NCBI RefSeq assembly: GCF_005222485.1
Contig: NZ_CP029078.1
Location: 3,903,501-3,967,500 of the forward strand
Reading direction: 5' to 3'
From: Streptomyces griseoviridis
Lineage (GTDB): Bacteria; Actinomycetota; Actinomycetes; Streptomycetales; Streptomycetaceae
Length of the DNA: 64,000 nt
Shown here: piece by piece, positions 1 to 8,192 of the stretch
Layout of the letters: the number at the start of each line of letters is the position of its first letter
Position numbering within the stretch: the stretch's first letter is position 1
Translations under genes and position numbers: made by a program
The notes under the pieces: generated by a model
Databases searched by the model: none
What the model was told of the DNA's origin: nothing
Seen by the model: only the letters and a program-made list of their open reading frames with translations

Positions 1-254
1 CCGTCATCACCGTCCCGATGAACGCGGCCTGGTTCGACGCCTACGGATGGGGCGTCGAGAACCACGGCGTCGCCCCCGACCTGGAGGCCCTGCGCACCCC
101 GCTCGACTGGGCGGAGGGCCGGCACGCCCAGCTCGACGACGCGGTCGAACTGGCCCTGCGCCTGCTGGAGTTGTCCCCGCCCGCCACCCCGCCCGACCAC
201 TCGGCCACCCCGGACCGCTCCCGCCCCCCGCTCCCCCCACGCACGACGACCTGA
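1..254 (+). CDS. S41 family (tricorn-like) peptidase, C-terminal fragment
   Basis: The window opens inside this gene; the reading frame is open from base 3 to the TGA at 252-254. The visible tail reads VITVPMNAAWFDAYGW followed by GVENHGVAPD, the segment that closes the serine-protease core of tricorn-type S41 peptidases (the 'vEnhGv.PDi' strand), then a helical stretch and a Pro/Thr-rich end. Tricorn-type enzymes are large cytoplasmic peptidases that degrade oligopeptides released by the proteasome. The catalytic residues lie outside the window, so activity cannot be judged. A strong terminator hairpin follows. Confidence 0.8.
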   Translation, partial: VITVPMNAAWFDAYGWGVENHGVAPDLEALRTPLDWAEGRHAQLDDAVELALRLLELSPPATPPDHSATPDRSRPPLPPRTTT

Positions 255-312
255 GCGACGACCGGGACGGCCGTCGCCCTGCCGCTCGCCGGCGCCGGCC
301 CCTGCGGGCACG

Positions 313-350
313 GCGCGAGGGGCGCCCCTCGTCAGGGGCGCCCCTCGCGC
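313..350. terminator. Strong hairpin terminator
   Basis: A perfect 17-bp stem (313-329 with 334-350) with a 4-base CGTC loop lies between the convergent peptidase fragment and the small minus-strand gene. It has no T-run, as is usual in Streptomyces, and could serve both strands. Confidence 0.8.
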
Positions 351-365
351 TTCAGGACGGCGCCG

Positions 366-629
366 TCAGGCGCCTGCGGCCCGCTCGGGCCGGCGGTCGC
401 GGATCTGCTGCCCGTCGTCCTCGCGGTGCGGACGGCCGGACTCCCGGGCGTCCTGCCCCTGCCGCTGAGCCTGGCCCTGGCCCTGAGCCTGCCCCTGGCG
501 CTGGGCCTGGCCCTGGCCCTGCTCCTGGTGCCGGGCGCGCTCCTGCGCCTCGTCCCCGCGCTGTCCGGTGCGCTCGGCCCGGTCCTTGAGCTCGTCGGCC
601 TTCTGCTGGAACTGGTCCTTCATACCCAT
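366..629 (-). CDS. Small hydrophilic CsbD-like stress protein
   Basis: An 87-residue, very hydrophilic protein. It begins MGMKDQFQQKADELKDRAER, which resembles the N-terminus of CsbD-like general-stress proteins of actinomycetes. The middle is a Gln/Gly/Ala/Arg repeat (GQGQAQRQ type), probably disordered, and the end is highly charged. The ATG at 627-629 is chosen because GGGAG lies a few bases upstream on the minus strand; an internal Met at codon 3 is the alternative. The family link rests only on the first 20 residues, so the call is tentative. Confidence 0.6.
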   Translation of the reverse strand: MGMKDQFQQKADELKDRAERTGQRGDEAQERARHQEQGQGQAQRQGQAQGQGQAQRQGQDARESGRPHREDDGQQIRDRRPERAAGA

Positions 630-721
630 GTGGGTTCACTCCCGTGGTGAGGGGGGTCCGTGGCCCTCGGTGGGGCCTCGACCAGATTCACACGACCGCT
701 CACCCTCCGCATCTCGACCCC

Positions 722-1600
722 TCACGGTGCGTGACGCGCCTCCTCGTCGGCCGCGCCGCCCGCGCCCACGAGCCCGACCCGCATCCCGTCGAGCCGCGCC
801 CCGAACCGCCGCATCTCGCGCTGCCCGACGGTCCCGATGAGGCCGGGCAGGGCGCCGCGCACCCCCTGCATCCCGCGCAGCCACCACTGCCCGTAGACAT
901 GTGCGGCCCGCCGCTCGATGCCGTCCACCAGCCGGTCCACCGCGGGCCCCAGCGGGTACGTCTTGTTCGACGGCCACGGCAGCCGCTGCCTCAACTCCCG
1001 CATCACGTCGTCCTGGTCGGCGCCGCGCACCATGTCGGTGTCGGTCCACGACAGGTAACCGACGCCGACCCGCACGCCCTTGTGGCCGACCTCGGCGCGC
1101 AGGCTGTGCGCGTACGCCTCCACACCCGACTTGGAGGCGCAGTACGCGCTCATCATCGGGGCCGGGGTGAGCGCGGCGAGGGAGGCGATCTGGAGCAAGT
1201 AGCCGCGGCTCGCGACGAGATGCGGCAGGAAGGCGCGGCCGGTCACGGCCGAGCCGATGAGGTTGACCTCGATCACCCGGCGCCAGGCGTCCGGATCGGA
1301 GTCGACGAACGGACCGCCGGTCGCCACCCCGGCGTTGGCGACCACGAGGTCGATCTTCCCGAACCGCTCCTTGACCTCGCGGGCCACCCGCGTCATCGCC
1401 TCCTGGTCGGTGACGTCGGCGTACCAGTGGCCGCTGTCGCCGTGCAGCCGCCCGGCGACCTCCTTGAGGGCGTCCGGCTCGAGGCCGACCAGCGCCACCT
1501 TCGCGCCGCGCGCCGACAGCTTGCGGGCGAGCAGCTCACCGACCCCGCGCGCCGCGCCGGTGACCACGGCCACCTGTCCTTCGAGTCCGACCCTGCTCAT
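722..1600 (-). CDS. SDR family NAD(P)-dependent oxidoreductase
   Basis: A classical short-chain dehydrogenase of 292 residues. The Rossmann motif TGAARGVG is at residues 14-21, NAG at about 89-91, and the catalytic set is Ser140, Tyr153 and Lys157 (SAYCASK). It has about 50 residues more than a minimal SDR at the C-terminus, as in mycobacterial SadH-type enzymes. Its ATG overlaps the stop of the upstream hydrolase (ATGA, 1597-1600), so it is the last gene of a coupled operon monooxygenase-hydrolase-SDR. Probable role: oxidising or reducing an alcohol/ketone handled by the monooxygenase. The substrate is unknown. Confidence 0.9.
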   Translation of the reverse strand: MSRVGLEGQVAVVTGAARGVGELLARKLSARGAKVALVGLEPDALKEVAGRLHGDSGHWYADVTDQEAMTRVAREVKERFGKIDLVVANAGVATGGPFVDSDPDAWRRVIEVNLIGSAVTGRAFLPHLVASRGYLLQIASLAALTPAPMMSAYCASKSGVEAYAHSLRAEVGHKGVRVGVGYLSWTDTDMVRGADQDDVMRELRQRLPWPSNKTYPLGPAVDRLVDGIERRAAHVYGQWWLRGMQGVRGALPGLIGTVGQREMRRFGARLDGMRVGLVGAGGAADEEARHAP

Positions 1601-2541
1601 GCGCCCTCCTTGATCGTCACGTCCGTGGAGCCTGTCGTGCGCGTGCCGTACCCGGTGACGAGTTCCCTGATCCGCGCGGTGACCACCTCGGGCGCCTCCA
1701 CCGGGGTCATGTGGCCGACGCCGGTCAGCTCGGTGCCGCCCACGCAGACGGGCAGCGCGGCGATGAGCGAGCGGGCGTGCACCGGTGGGGTGAGCCGGTC
1801 GGCGGTGCCCACGACGACCGCCGTCGGCACCCGCAACTCGCCTATGTTGTGGTCGAGTTCGAGGGTGTCGAGCACCTTCGACCAGGCGTGCCGCACCCGG
1901 GTGGGGCAGCCGTGCACGATCCGTGCGCACGCCTCGACCATGTGCGGCGCGGCGCCCGGTCCCATCGTCCCGTAGCGCAGTATCCGGCGGGCCACCGGAG
2001 TGACCGGCCCGAGCGGGGCCCGCGAGCCGAGGATGCGCCGGGTCAGGCCGGTCCTGAGCGGTCCGGGGCGGAGCGGCACCACGGTCGACTCGGCGACCAG
2101 CCGCGAGGAACCGGTGCTGCACAGCAGGACGGCGGCCGCGTGCTCGCGGAACCCGGGGCGGGCGGCGGCGGCCAGGATGGTCATGCCGCCCATCGAGTGC
2201 CCGGCGATGACCGCCTTCTCACCGGGGGCGAGGGTGGCCGCGAGGACGGCTTCGAGGTCGTCGGCGAGGGCGTCGGTGGTGCAGGCGGGGCTCGCGGGGG
2301 TGCGTCCGTGGCCGCGCTGGTCGTAGGCGACGACGCGGTGGTCGGCGGCGAGATCGCGGATCTGCGCCGCCCAGAAGGCCGTCGAGCAGGTCCAGCCGTG
2401 CGAGAGGACGACGGCGGGCGCGTCATCCGGGCCGTGCACCTCGACGTGCAGCCGGGTGCCGTCGGCGGAGACCGCGGTGAGGGCGCGGGCCGGGACGGGC
2501 GGCGCGTAGGGGCCGGCGGCGACGTGGCCGGGCCTGCTCAC
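1597..2541 (-). CDS. Alpha/beta-fold hydrolase
   Basis: A 314-residue hydrolase. The nucleophile elbow GHSMGG puts Ser at about 116, the oxyanion-hole strand is LSHGW (about 46-50), and the acid and base candidates are GTADRL and GVGHMTP near the C-terminus. It starts with GTG at 2539-2541, overlapping the monooxygenase stop by four bases (GTGA), and ends overlapping the SDR start, so all three are translationally coupled. In this context it probably hydrolyses the ester or lactone made by the Baeyer-Villiger enzyme. That assignment is inference from the neighbours. Confidence 0.88.
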   Translation of the reverse strand: MSRPGHVAAGPYAPPVPARALTAVSADGTRLHVEVHGPDDAPAVVLSHGWTCSTAFWAAQIRDLAADHRVVAYDQRGHGRTPASPACTTDALADDLEAVLAATLAPGEKAVIAGHSMGGMTILAAAARPGFREHAAAVLLCSTGSSRLVAESTVVPLRPGPLRTGLTRRILGSRAPLGPVTPVARRILRYGTMGPGAAPHMVEACARIVHGCPTRVRHAWSKVLDTLELDHNIGELRVPTAVVVGTADRLTPPVHARSLIAALPVCVGGTELTGVGHMTPVEAPEVVTARIRELVTGYGTRTTGSTDVTIKEGA

Positions 2542-4079
2542 GCGGACACCTCGCGCTTCTCGTCCAAGGGGGCCGCGGTGGCGGCCGCGGGCCGCAGCAC
2601 CTCGTACTCGGCGAGGTCCACGCTCCGCGTCGCGCGCCGGAACTCGGTGGTGGTGCCCGGCCAGACGGTGGTGTTGCGGCCGTTCGCGTCGAGGTACCAG
2701 CTGGTGCAGCCGCCGGTGTTCCACACCGTGCGCTCCATCCGCCGCTGCACCCGCCGGTTCCAGGCGTGCACGGCGCTCGGCCGGGCGTCGAGGGCCACCC
2801 GGCCGCCGAGGACGTCGAGTTGGCGGACGTAGTCGGCGAGGTAGTTCAGCTGGGACTCGATCATGAGGATCATGGAGGAGTTGCCGAGGCCGGTGTTGGG
2901 CCCGATGACGGTCATCCAGTTGGGGAAGCCGGCGGCCGACGCCCCGCGCAGCGCCTCCATCCCGCCGCTCCACGCCTCAGCCAGGGTCCGGCCCCCGACC
3001 CCGACCACCCGCTGGGCGATGGGCATGTCGGTGACGTGGAAGCCGGTGCCGAAGATGATCGCGTCGACCTCGGCCTCGGTGCCGTCGGCGGCGACGACGG
3101 TCGACCCGCGCACCTCGGCGAGCCCGGCGGCGACGACGTCCACGTTGGGCCGGGCGAGCGCCGGATAGTAGGTGCTGGAGAGCAGGATGCGCTTGCAGCC
3201 GATCCGGTAGTCGGGGGTCAACGTGGCGCGCAGGGCGGGGTCCTTGATGGCGCGGGCCATGTTGCGCTTGGCCAACTGCTCGACGAAGCCCAGCTCGTCG
3301 GGGTGCTTGGTGAACGCCTGGACCTGCAACTCCCTGATGCCCCACAGCAGTCCGCGGCGCATCCGGCCGGTGACGGGCAGCGCCCGGTGCAGGGCGCGCT
3401 CGGCGCCCGTGATGCGCCGGTCGACCCGGGGCATCACCCAGGGCGGGGTGCGCTGGAAGAGGGTGAGCCGGGAGACGTCGGGCTGGATCGCCGGGACGAT
3501 CTGGATGGCGGAGGCGCCGGTGCCGACCATGGCGACCCGCTTGCCGCGCAGGTCGTAGCCGTGGTCCCAGCGGGCCGAGTGGAAGACCTTGCCGGGGAAG
3601 GAGTCGAGCCCGGGGACGTCGGGGACCTTGGGGTCGGAGAGCGGGCCGGTGGCGGAGACGACGAGGTCGGCGGTGTAGCGGCCCGAGGTGGTCTCGATGT
3701 CCCAGCGCAGCCGCTCGGCGTCCCAGGTCATCAGCGTGACCTCGGCGCCGAAGCGCAGGTGCGGGCGGAGCCGGAAGACGTCGGTGACGTGCTCCAGGTA
3801 GGCGCGGATGTGCTCCTGCCCCGAGAAGGTGCGCGGCCACTGGGAGTGCGGCGCGAACGAGAACGAGTACAGGTGCGAGGGCACGTCGCAGGCGCACCCC
3901 GGATAGCTGTTGTCGCGCCAGGTGCCGCCGACGCTGTCGGCCCGCTCCAGGACGACGAAGTCGGTGACGCCCTCGCGCCGCAGCCGCACGGCGGCCCCGA
4001 GCCCGCCGAACCCGGATCCGATGACGGCCACCCTGACATGTTCGGTGCCGCGTTGTTCTTCCCGCTCCTGCTGGGCCAT
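2538..4079 (-). CDS. Flavin-containing Baeyer-Villiger-type monooxygenase
   Basis: A 513-residue type I Baeyer-Villiger monooxygenase. The FAD motif GSGFGG is at residues 21-26, the BVMO fingerprint FPGKVFHSARWD (F-x-G-x3-H-x3-W-D) at 161-172 and the NADPH motif GTGAS at about 186-190. It should insert one oxygen next to a ketone using FAD, NADPH and O2. The ATG at 4077-4079 is preferred because GGAGG lies seven bases upstream; an ATG 18 bases earlier would bury that site. It heads an operon with a hydrolase and an SDR, an arrangement like the mycobacterial mymA region, and faces a MerR regulator across two dyads. Confidence 0.92.
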   Translation of the reverse strand: MAQQEREEQRGTEHVRVAVIGSGFGGLGAAVRLRREGVTDFVVLERADSVGGTWRDNSYPGCACDVPSHLYSFSFAPHSQWPRTFSGQEHIRAYLEHVTDVFRLRPHLRFGAEVTLMTWDAERLRWDIETTSGRYTADLVVSATGPLSDPKVPDVPGLDSFPGKVFHSARWDHGYDLRGKRVAMVGTGASAIQIVPAIQPDVSRLTLFQRTPPWVMPRVDRRITGAERALHRALPVTGRMRRGLLWGIRELQVQAFTKHPDELGFVEQLAKRNMARAIKDPALRATLTPDYRIGCKRILLSSTYYPALARPNVDVVAAGLAEVRGSTVVAADGTEAEVDAIIFGTGFHVTDMPIAQRVVGVGGRTLAEAWSGGMEALRGASAAGFPNWMTVIGPNTGLGNSSMILMIESQLNYLADYVRQLDVLGGRVALDARPSAVHAWNRRVQRRMERTVWNTGGCTSWYLDANGRNTTVWPGTTTEFRRATRSVDLAEYEVLRPAAATAAPLDEKREVSA

Positions 4080-4117
4080 CCCGAAGCCTCCACGCATCGC
4101 ATCGCCGCTGGGACTCT

Positions 4118-4133
4118 GCCAGTGAACACTGGC
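4118..4133. promoter_or_regulatory. Perfect 7-2-7 palindrome, candidate operator
   Basis: GCCAGTG-AA-CACTGGC, perfectly symmetric, lies 39 bases upstream of the monooxygenase start inside the divergent promoter region with the MerR gene. It is a plausible regulator-binding site; which protein binds is not known. Confidence 0.5.
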
Positions 4134-4155
4134 GCAATGGGAGCGTAGAGCAGCT

Positions 4156-4173
4156 CCCTACCGATGGGTAGGG
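4156..4173. promoter_or_regulatory. Perfect 7-4-7 palindrome, candidate MerR operator
   Basis: CCCTACC-GATG-GGTAGGG lies about 45 bases before the merR-like gene and about 75 bases before the monooxygenase. MerR proteins bind dyads of this size within the promoter spacer, so this is the better candidate for the neighbouring regulator. Confidence 0.5.
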
Positions 4174-4218
4174 GGCGGGGGAAGGAAAGTTACCGGCGGT
4201 ACAACGTAAGGTGCCGAC

Positions 4219-4875
4219 GTGGCAGAAGACGACGGAGGACGACGCGAGTACCGCATGGAGGAGCTGGCTAGGCTGGCCGGCATCACCGTGCGCACCCTGC
4301 GCTTCTACCGCGAACGCAAACTGATCCCGCCACCCCGCCGCGAAGGCCGCATCGCCTGGTACGACGACCACCACCTGGCCCGGCTGCGCACGATCGCGGC
4401 CCTGCTGGAGCGCGGCCACACCCTCAGCGGCATCGCCGAACTCGCCGACGCCCTCGACCACGGCAGGGACGTCGCCGACCTGATCGGCGTCGACTCCCCG
4501 ACCGAGGAGGAGCCGGTCCGCCTCACCCCCGAGGAACTCGCCGCCCGCTTCGAGGGCGAGGTCACCCCGGAGAACCTGGCCGCCGCGATGGACCTCGGCT
4601 ACCTGGGCACGGACGGCGACGAGATCGTCCACATCAGCCGACGGCTGCTCGACGTGTCGTCGGCCCTGGTCCGCGAGGGCATCCCGCTGGCGGACGTCCT
4701 GGCGGCGGGCGCCGAGGTCCGCCGCCACACGGAGTCCCTGGCCGACCTCTTCACCACCCTGATCCTGCGCCACGCGGCCAGGGAGGACCTGCACCGCCTG
4801 CGCCCGCTGGCCCGCAGCGTGGTGGAGGCGGAACTGAGCCTGGCCCTCGACCGCGAGGTGCGACGACGCGGCTAG
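4219..4875 (+). CDS. MerR family transcriptional regulator
   Basis: A 218-residue regulator. The N-terminal winged helix-turn-helix (about residues 11-80: YRMEELARLAGITVRTLRFY, then REGRIAWYDDHHLARL) is typical of MerR. The effector half is longer than in metal-sensing members and has no cysteine cluster, which argues against metal sensing. The GTG start at 4219 has AAGG upstream. It diverges from the monooxygenase operon over a 139-base spacer that contains two palindromes, so it probably controls that operon and itself. The inducer is unknown, possibly a hydrophobic ketone or lipid. Confidence 0.88.
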   Translation: MAEDDGGRREYRMEELARLAGITVRTLRFYRERKLIPPPRREGRIAWYDDHHLARLRTIAALLERGHTLSGIAELADALDHGRDVADLIGVDSPTEEEPVRLTPEELAARFEGEVTPENLAAAMDLGYLGTDGDEIVHISRRLLDVSSALVREGIPLADVLAAGAEVRRHTESLADLFTTLILRHAAREDLHRLRPLARSVVEAELSLALDREVRRRG

Positions 4876-4907
4876 CGCCGGCCCTGCCGCGTCCGCCCGC
4901 TACCGCT

Positions 4908-5711
4908 TCACCGCTCGTAGACGACGGTCACGGGCGCGTGGTCGGACCAGCGCTCGGCGTGCGTGGCCGCGCGCTCCACGACCGCCTTGACGGCGCCTTC
5001 CGCGAGCCCGGGGGTGGCGATCTGGTAGTCGATGCGCCAGCCGGCGTCGTTGTCGAAGGCCCGCCCCCGGTACGACCACCAGGAGTAGGGCCCCTCCCCG
5101 TCGGGGTGCAGCGCGCGGACGACGTCGACGTAGCCGCCGTCCTCCGCGTCGAGGACCCGGCCGAGCCACGCGCGCTCCTCGGGCAGGAACCCGGAGTTCT
5201 TCACGTTGCCGCGCCAGTTCTTGAGGTCGGCCTCCTGGTGGGCGATGTTCCAGTCGCCGCAGACGACCACCTCGCGCCCGTCGGCGGCGGCCCGCTCACG
5301 CAGCTCCTTCAGATAGGCGTGGAACTCGCCCATGAAGCGCAGCTTCTCGTCCTGCCGCTCGGTGCCGACCTCACCGGAGGGCAGATAGAGGGAGGCGACG
5401 GTGACACCGGGCAGGTCGGCCTCGACGTACCGTCCGCTCGCGTCGAACTCGTCCGACCCGAACCCGATCCGCACCCGGTCCGGCTCCCTGCGGGTGTAGA
5501 GGGAGACGCCCGCGCGCCCCTTCGCCGCGGCCGGGGCGTGCACGACGTGCCAGCCGTCGGGCTCCCGCACCCCCGCGGGCAGTTGCCCCGGTTCGGCCCG
5601 CACCTCCTGGAGGCAGAGCACGTCCGAGGAGGTCTCGGCGAGCCACTCCACGAAGCCCTTCTTCGCGGCGGCCCGCAGTCCGTTCACATTCACCGTGGTC
5701 ACAGTCAGCAC
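4908..5711 (-). CDS. xth: Exodeoxyribonuclease III
   Basis: A 267-residue member of the endonuclease/exonuclease/phosphatase fold. Metal and catalytic motifs appear in order: NVNGLRAA near the N-terminus, LCLQEVRA, CGDWNIAHQEADLKNW, RIDYQIATPG and the C-terminal SDHAPV. These match ExoIII-type AP endonucleases that cut abasic sites and trim 3' ends during base-excision repair. The GTG at 5709-5711 fits the family N-terminus; the frame stays open upstream to 5780 but that stretch does not look like protein. A GNAT gene diverges from it. Confidence 0.9.
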   Translation of the reverse strand: MLTVTTVNVNGLRAAAKKGFVEWLAETSSDVLCLQEVRAEPGQLPAGVREPDGWHVVHAPAAAKGRAGVSLYTRREPDRVRIGFGSDEFDASGRYVEADLPGVTVASLYLPSGEVGTERQDEKLRFMGEFHAYLKELRERAAADGREVVVCGDWNIAHQEADLKNWRGNVKNSGFLPEERAWLGRVLDAEDGGYVDVVRALHPDGEGPYSWWSYRGRAFDNDAGWRIDYQIATPGLAEGAVKAVVERAATHAERWSDHAPVTVVYER

Positions 5712-5769
5712 CCGGGCACGATACCGGCACACTGGACGAACCATCCGTCCACCTCCGCATAGAAGTACG

Positions 5770-6261
5770 ATGCCCAGCATGAATATACGCCCGGTGCCGT
5801 TCGACCACCCCGACGCCGTGAAGCTGAACGACGAGGTCCAGGCCGAGTACCACGTCCGCTACGGCGACGGCGGTGACGCCACGATCCTGGCCGCCACCGA
5901 CTTCGCGCCCCCGAACGGCGTCTACCTCATCGCCTACGACGCGTCCGGCTGCCCGGTCGCCACCGGCGGCTGGCGCTCCCAGGACGCCAACGCGGAGGGC
6001 AACCTCGACGGCGACGCCGAACTGAAGCGCATGTACGTCAGCGCCGGGATGCGCGGCCGGGGTCTGGCCCGCCGCATCCTGAGCGCCCTGGAGGACGACG
6101 CCCGCGCCGCCGGCCGGCTCCGGATGGTCCTGGAGACCGGCACCAAGCAGCCGGAGGCGATCGCCCTGTACACGTCCAGCGGCTACGAGCCCTGCGAGAA
6201 GTTCGGCTACTACCGCCACCACGAGTCGAGCCGCTGCTTCGCGAAGCCCCTGACCCGCTGA
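5770..6261 (+). CDS. GNAT family N-acetyltransferase
   Basis: About 163 residues with the acetyl-CoA loop in RMYVSAGMRGRGLARRIL (R-G-R-G-L-A) and the motif B region GTKQPEAIALYTSSGYEPC. It is a single-domain GNAT of typical length; the acceptor is not evident. Two in-frame starts are possible: ATG 5770 (MPSMNIRP) or ATG 5779 (MNIRP). Neither has a strong ribosome-binding site, so the first is listed. It diverges from xth and is followed by two hairpins shared with the convergent tRNA. Confidence 0.85.
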   Translation: MPSMNIRPVPFDHPDAVKLNDEVQAEYHVRYGDGGDATILAATDFAPPNGVYLIAYDASGCPVATGGWRSQDANAEGNLDGDAELKRMYVSAGMRGRGLARRILSALEDDARAAGRLRMVLETGTKQPEAIALYTSSGYEPCEKFGYYRHHESSRCFAKPLTR

Positions 6262-6351
6262 GCGCCCCCAGGCCGCCGACGAGCCGCCGCCCGGTCTCCC
6301 GCCCTGACGCACCCTCACCCGCGCGGGCGGGAGCACCGGGCACACAGCGAA

Positions 6352-6414
6352 GATCCCGCCCGATCTTCCGATCGGACGGGATCTCGTCAACTCCCCCGGA
6401 TTTCTCCGGAGAGT
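6352..6414. terminator. Two consecutive terminator hairpins
   Basis: Hairpin 1 (6352-6383) pairs GATCCCGCCCGATC with GATCGGACGGGATC, one mismatch and a TTCC loop. Hairpin 2 (about 6388-6414) pairs AACTC...CCGGA with TCCGG...GAGTT. They lie between the GNAT gene and the 3' end of the convergent tRNA-Ala and can serve both. Confidence 0.75.
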
Positions 6415-6422
6415 TGTTGCGG

Positions 6423-6496
6423 TGGACCTGAGGGGATTCGAACCCCTGGCCCCCTCGATGCGAACGAGGTGCGCTACCGGACTGCGCCACAGGCCC
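6423..6496 (-). tRNA. tRNA-Ala (anticodon CGC)
   Basis: A 74-nucleotide cloverleaf read on the minus strand. The acceptor stem GGGCCTG pairs with CAGGTCC; the D-arm is GCGC...GCGC. The anticodon stem CCTCG/CGAGG carries the loop TTCGCAT, giving anticodon CGC (codon GCG). The T-arm is AGGGG-TTCGAAT-CCCCT and the discriminator is A. CCA is not encoded. A possible -10 box (TAGAGT) lies at 6511-6516 on the minus strand. Confidence 0.95.
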
Positions 6497-6592
6497 TTGC
6501 AACGAGTGAAACTCTAGCACCCCGCCCAGCGTGCTTGGAAATCCGTTCCCGCCCGCACGACGGGCCGCGCCACAGGTGGGAGGGGCGAGCCG

Positions 6593-8008
6593 CTACTCGT
6601 TGGCCGCGCGCGGCCGGTCGCCGTCCTCGTACTGGTCGAACAGCGGGGTGCGGCCGCGCTCCCGGGCACGCCGCGCGGACGCCGCCCGCCGCGCGTCGCT
6701 GCGGTCACCGCCCTCGGCCTTCTCCTCGGCACCGTCCTCGGGCTCCCCGCCAGGCTCCTCGGCGTCGGCGTCCGCCTCCTGCTCGGGCGCGACGGCGCTG
6801 GAGCGCGCCGAACTCCACGCGTCGGGCGCCCCGAGGTCGACGTCCGCGGTGGCCCGCGGCGCCACCGGCGCGGTCACGTACGTCGGCAGCGGCACCGGCA
6901 CCGGGTCCCAGCTGTCCCCGTGCCCCGGCCTGCGCTGCCGCTCCCGCTGCTGGTCGACCCACTCGGCGTGGTCGGTCTGCTCCACCAGCGCCCGCCGGTC
7001 GGCGGCCAGCGCCGAGAGCCCGGGATCGGTCTGCTGCTCTGGGGCATCCTCCGGCTCGTCGACGTCCGCCTCGACGACCGCGCGGCGGCGCGGCTGCCGC
7101 TGCCGCTCCCGCAGCCGCTGCGCCGCGGCCTCGGCCTGCCTGCGGTCCATCTGGTAGGCGAAGCGACGGCGCTCCTGCGAGCGCAGATGCGCGATGTACG
7201 TGCTGAGCAGCACGGCGGGCACGCCGGGCGCCCAGAGGAAGGCGAGCCCGCCGACGGCGGCGACGATCGCGCCGCAGGTGAAGGCGATGAAGAGCATCAT
7301 GGTGGTCCGCCGGCGGCGCGCGAGCACCTTCACCCGCCGGGCGCGCGCGGCGGCGGCGTCGGCCGCGGGCGTGCGCCGGGCGGACCTGCCCGGGTGCGGG
7401 ACGCCCGGGGCGGCCTGCGCCTGCGGGCCGGCCTGCGCGGCCGGTTGCGGCACCTGGTTCCCGGGATGCGCCGACGCCTGATCGGCGGTGGCAGCGGGCG
7501 CGTGGCCCGCGGCCGGTTCCGGCTCGGAGGCGTTGCCGCCGTGCTCACGGGACGCGTGCTCACGGGATGCGTGGTCGCGGGGAGCGTGCTCACGGGACGC
7601 GTGCTCACGGGACGCGTGGTCGCGCTGCGAGTGATCGCGCGCCGGGGGCGTACGCCCCGCCGTCTGCGCGCGCCCCTCGCCGCGGGACTCGCCCCGCGCG
7701 TCACCGCGCACCTCGGCGCGGACGCGCGGCGAGGCCGGGGGCATGGCGAAGGCCCGGACGTCCACCGCGTCGGTGGCGGCGTCCGGGTCGGACGTGTCGT
7801 GCTCCCCCTCGTCGGCGGAGCGCGCACGCAGGTCCTTGGCGTACCGGCGCTCCATCCCCGCCCGTCCGGACAGCAACCGGATGGCAGTGCTGAAGCGTTC
7901 CGTCGGACGGGCCTCGTTCAGCTCGTCCTGCCTACGGAGCCACATCGGCACCAAGTAGGCGGCCCAGGCCCCGACAATGACTGCGTAGATGAGGCCGCTG
8001 CTGCTCAC
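6593..8008 (-). CDS. sepX: SepX/GlpR-type membrane protein of the division machinery
   Basis: A 471-residue membrane protein. A single hydrophobic segment at about residues 5-24 (GLIYAVIVGAWAAYLVPMWL) is followed by a long disordered cytoplasmic region with imperfect pentad repeats (REHAS/RDHAS type, encoded around 7540-7640). Two adjacent membrane segments come next at about 240-285 (MLFIAFTCGAIVAAVGG and APGVPAVLLSTYIAHL), then a charged tail with an R/Q/E-rich coiled-coil-like stretch. This architecture and its place downstream of galU-glp match GlpR of Corynebacterium and SepX of Streptomyces, which join the divisome. The assignment rests on architecture and synteny, without alignment. 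Confidence 0.8.
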   Translation of the reverse strand: MSSSGLIYAVIVGAWAAYLVPMWLRRQDELNEARPTERFSTAIRLLSGRAGMERRYAKDLRARSADEGEHDTSDPDAATDAVDVRAFAMPPASPRVRAEVRGDARGESRGEGRAQTAGRTPPARDHSQRDHASREHASREHAPRDHASREHASREHGGNASEPEPAAGHAPAATADQASAHPGNQVPQPAAQAGPQAQAAPGVPHPGRSARRTPAADAAAARARRVKVLARRRRTTMMLFIAFTCGAIVAAVGGLAFLWAPGVPAVLLSTYIAHLRSQERRRFAYQMDRRQAEAAAQRLRERQRQPRRRAVVEADVDEPEDAPEQQTDPGLSALAADRRALVEQTDHAEWVDQQRERQRRPGHGDSWDPVPVPLPTYVTAPVAPRATADVDLGAPDAWSSARSSAVAPEQEADADAEEPGGEPEDGAEEKAEGGDRSDARRAASARRARERGRTPLFDQYEDGDRPRAANE

Positions 8009-8080
8009 GTCTCACACCGTAGAGGGGTTTGTGTGAGGCCATCCGCCAATTGAGCCGGTGTGTCGCACGATCTGGCTGAT

Positions 8081-8174
8081 ATTTCGAACTTTTTTTGTGA
8101 TCGATGCGATCAGCAGCCCGCCGAGGTGACGAATTCAATGCCCCAGGGCGGTCGTCGGCCGGTCAATTTCGAAC
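8081..8174 (-). promoter_or_regulatory. AT-rich upstream region of sepX with a repeated ATTTCGAAC box
   Basis: The 184-base gap before sepX is strikingly AT-rich for this genome, including a run of seven T. The nonamer ATTTCGAAC, whose core TTCGAA is palindromic, occurs twice, at 8081-8089 and 8166-8174. It most likely holds the sepX promoter and regulator sites. No consensus -10/-35 pair is certain. Confidence 0.4.
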
Positions 8175-8192
8175 ACTTATTCAATTAATTCG

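Noticed and set aside
1601-2122. N-terminal extension of the SDR
   Set aside because: Lies antisense-shifted over the hydrolase gene; the coupled ATG at 1600 gives a standard SDR N-terminus.
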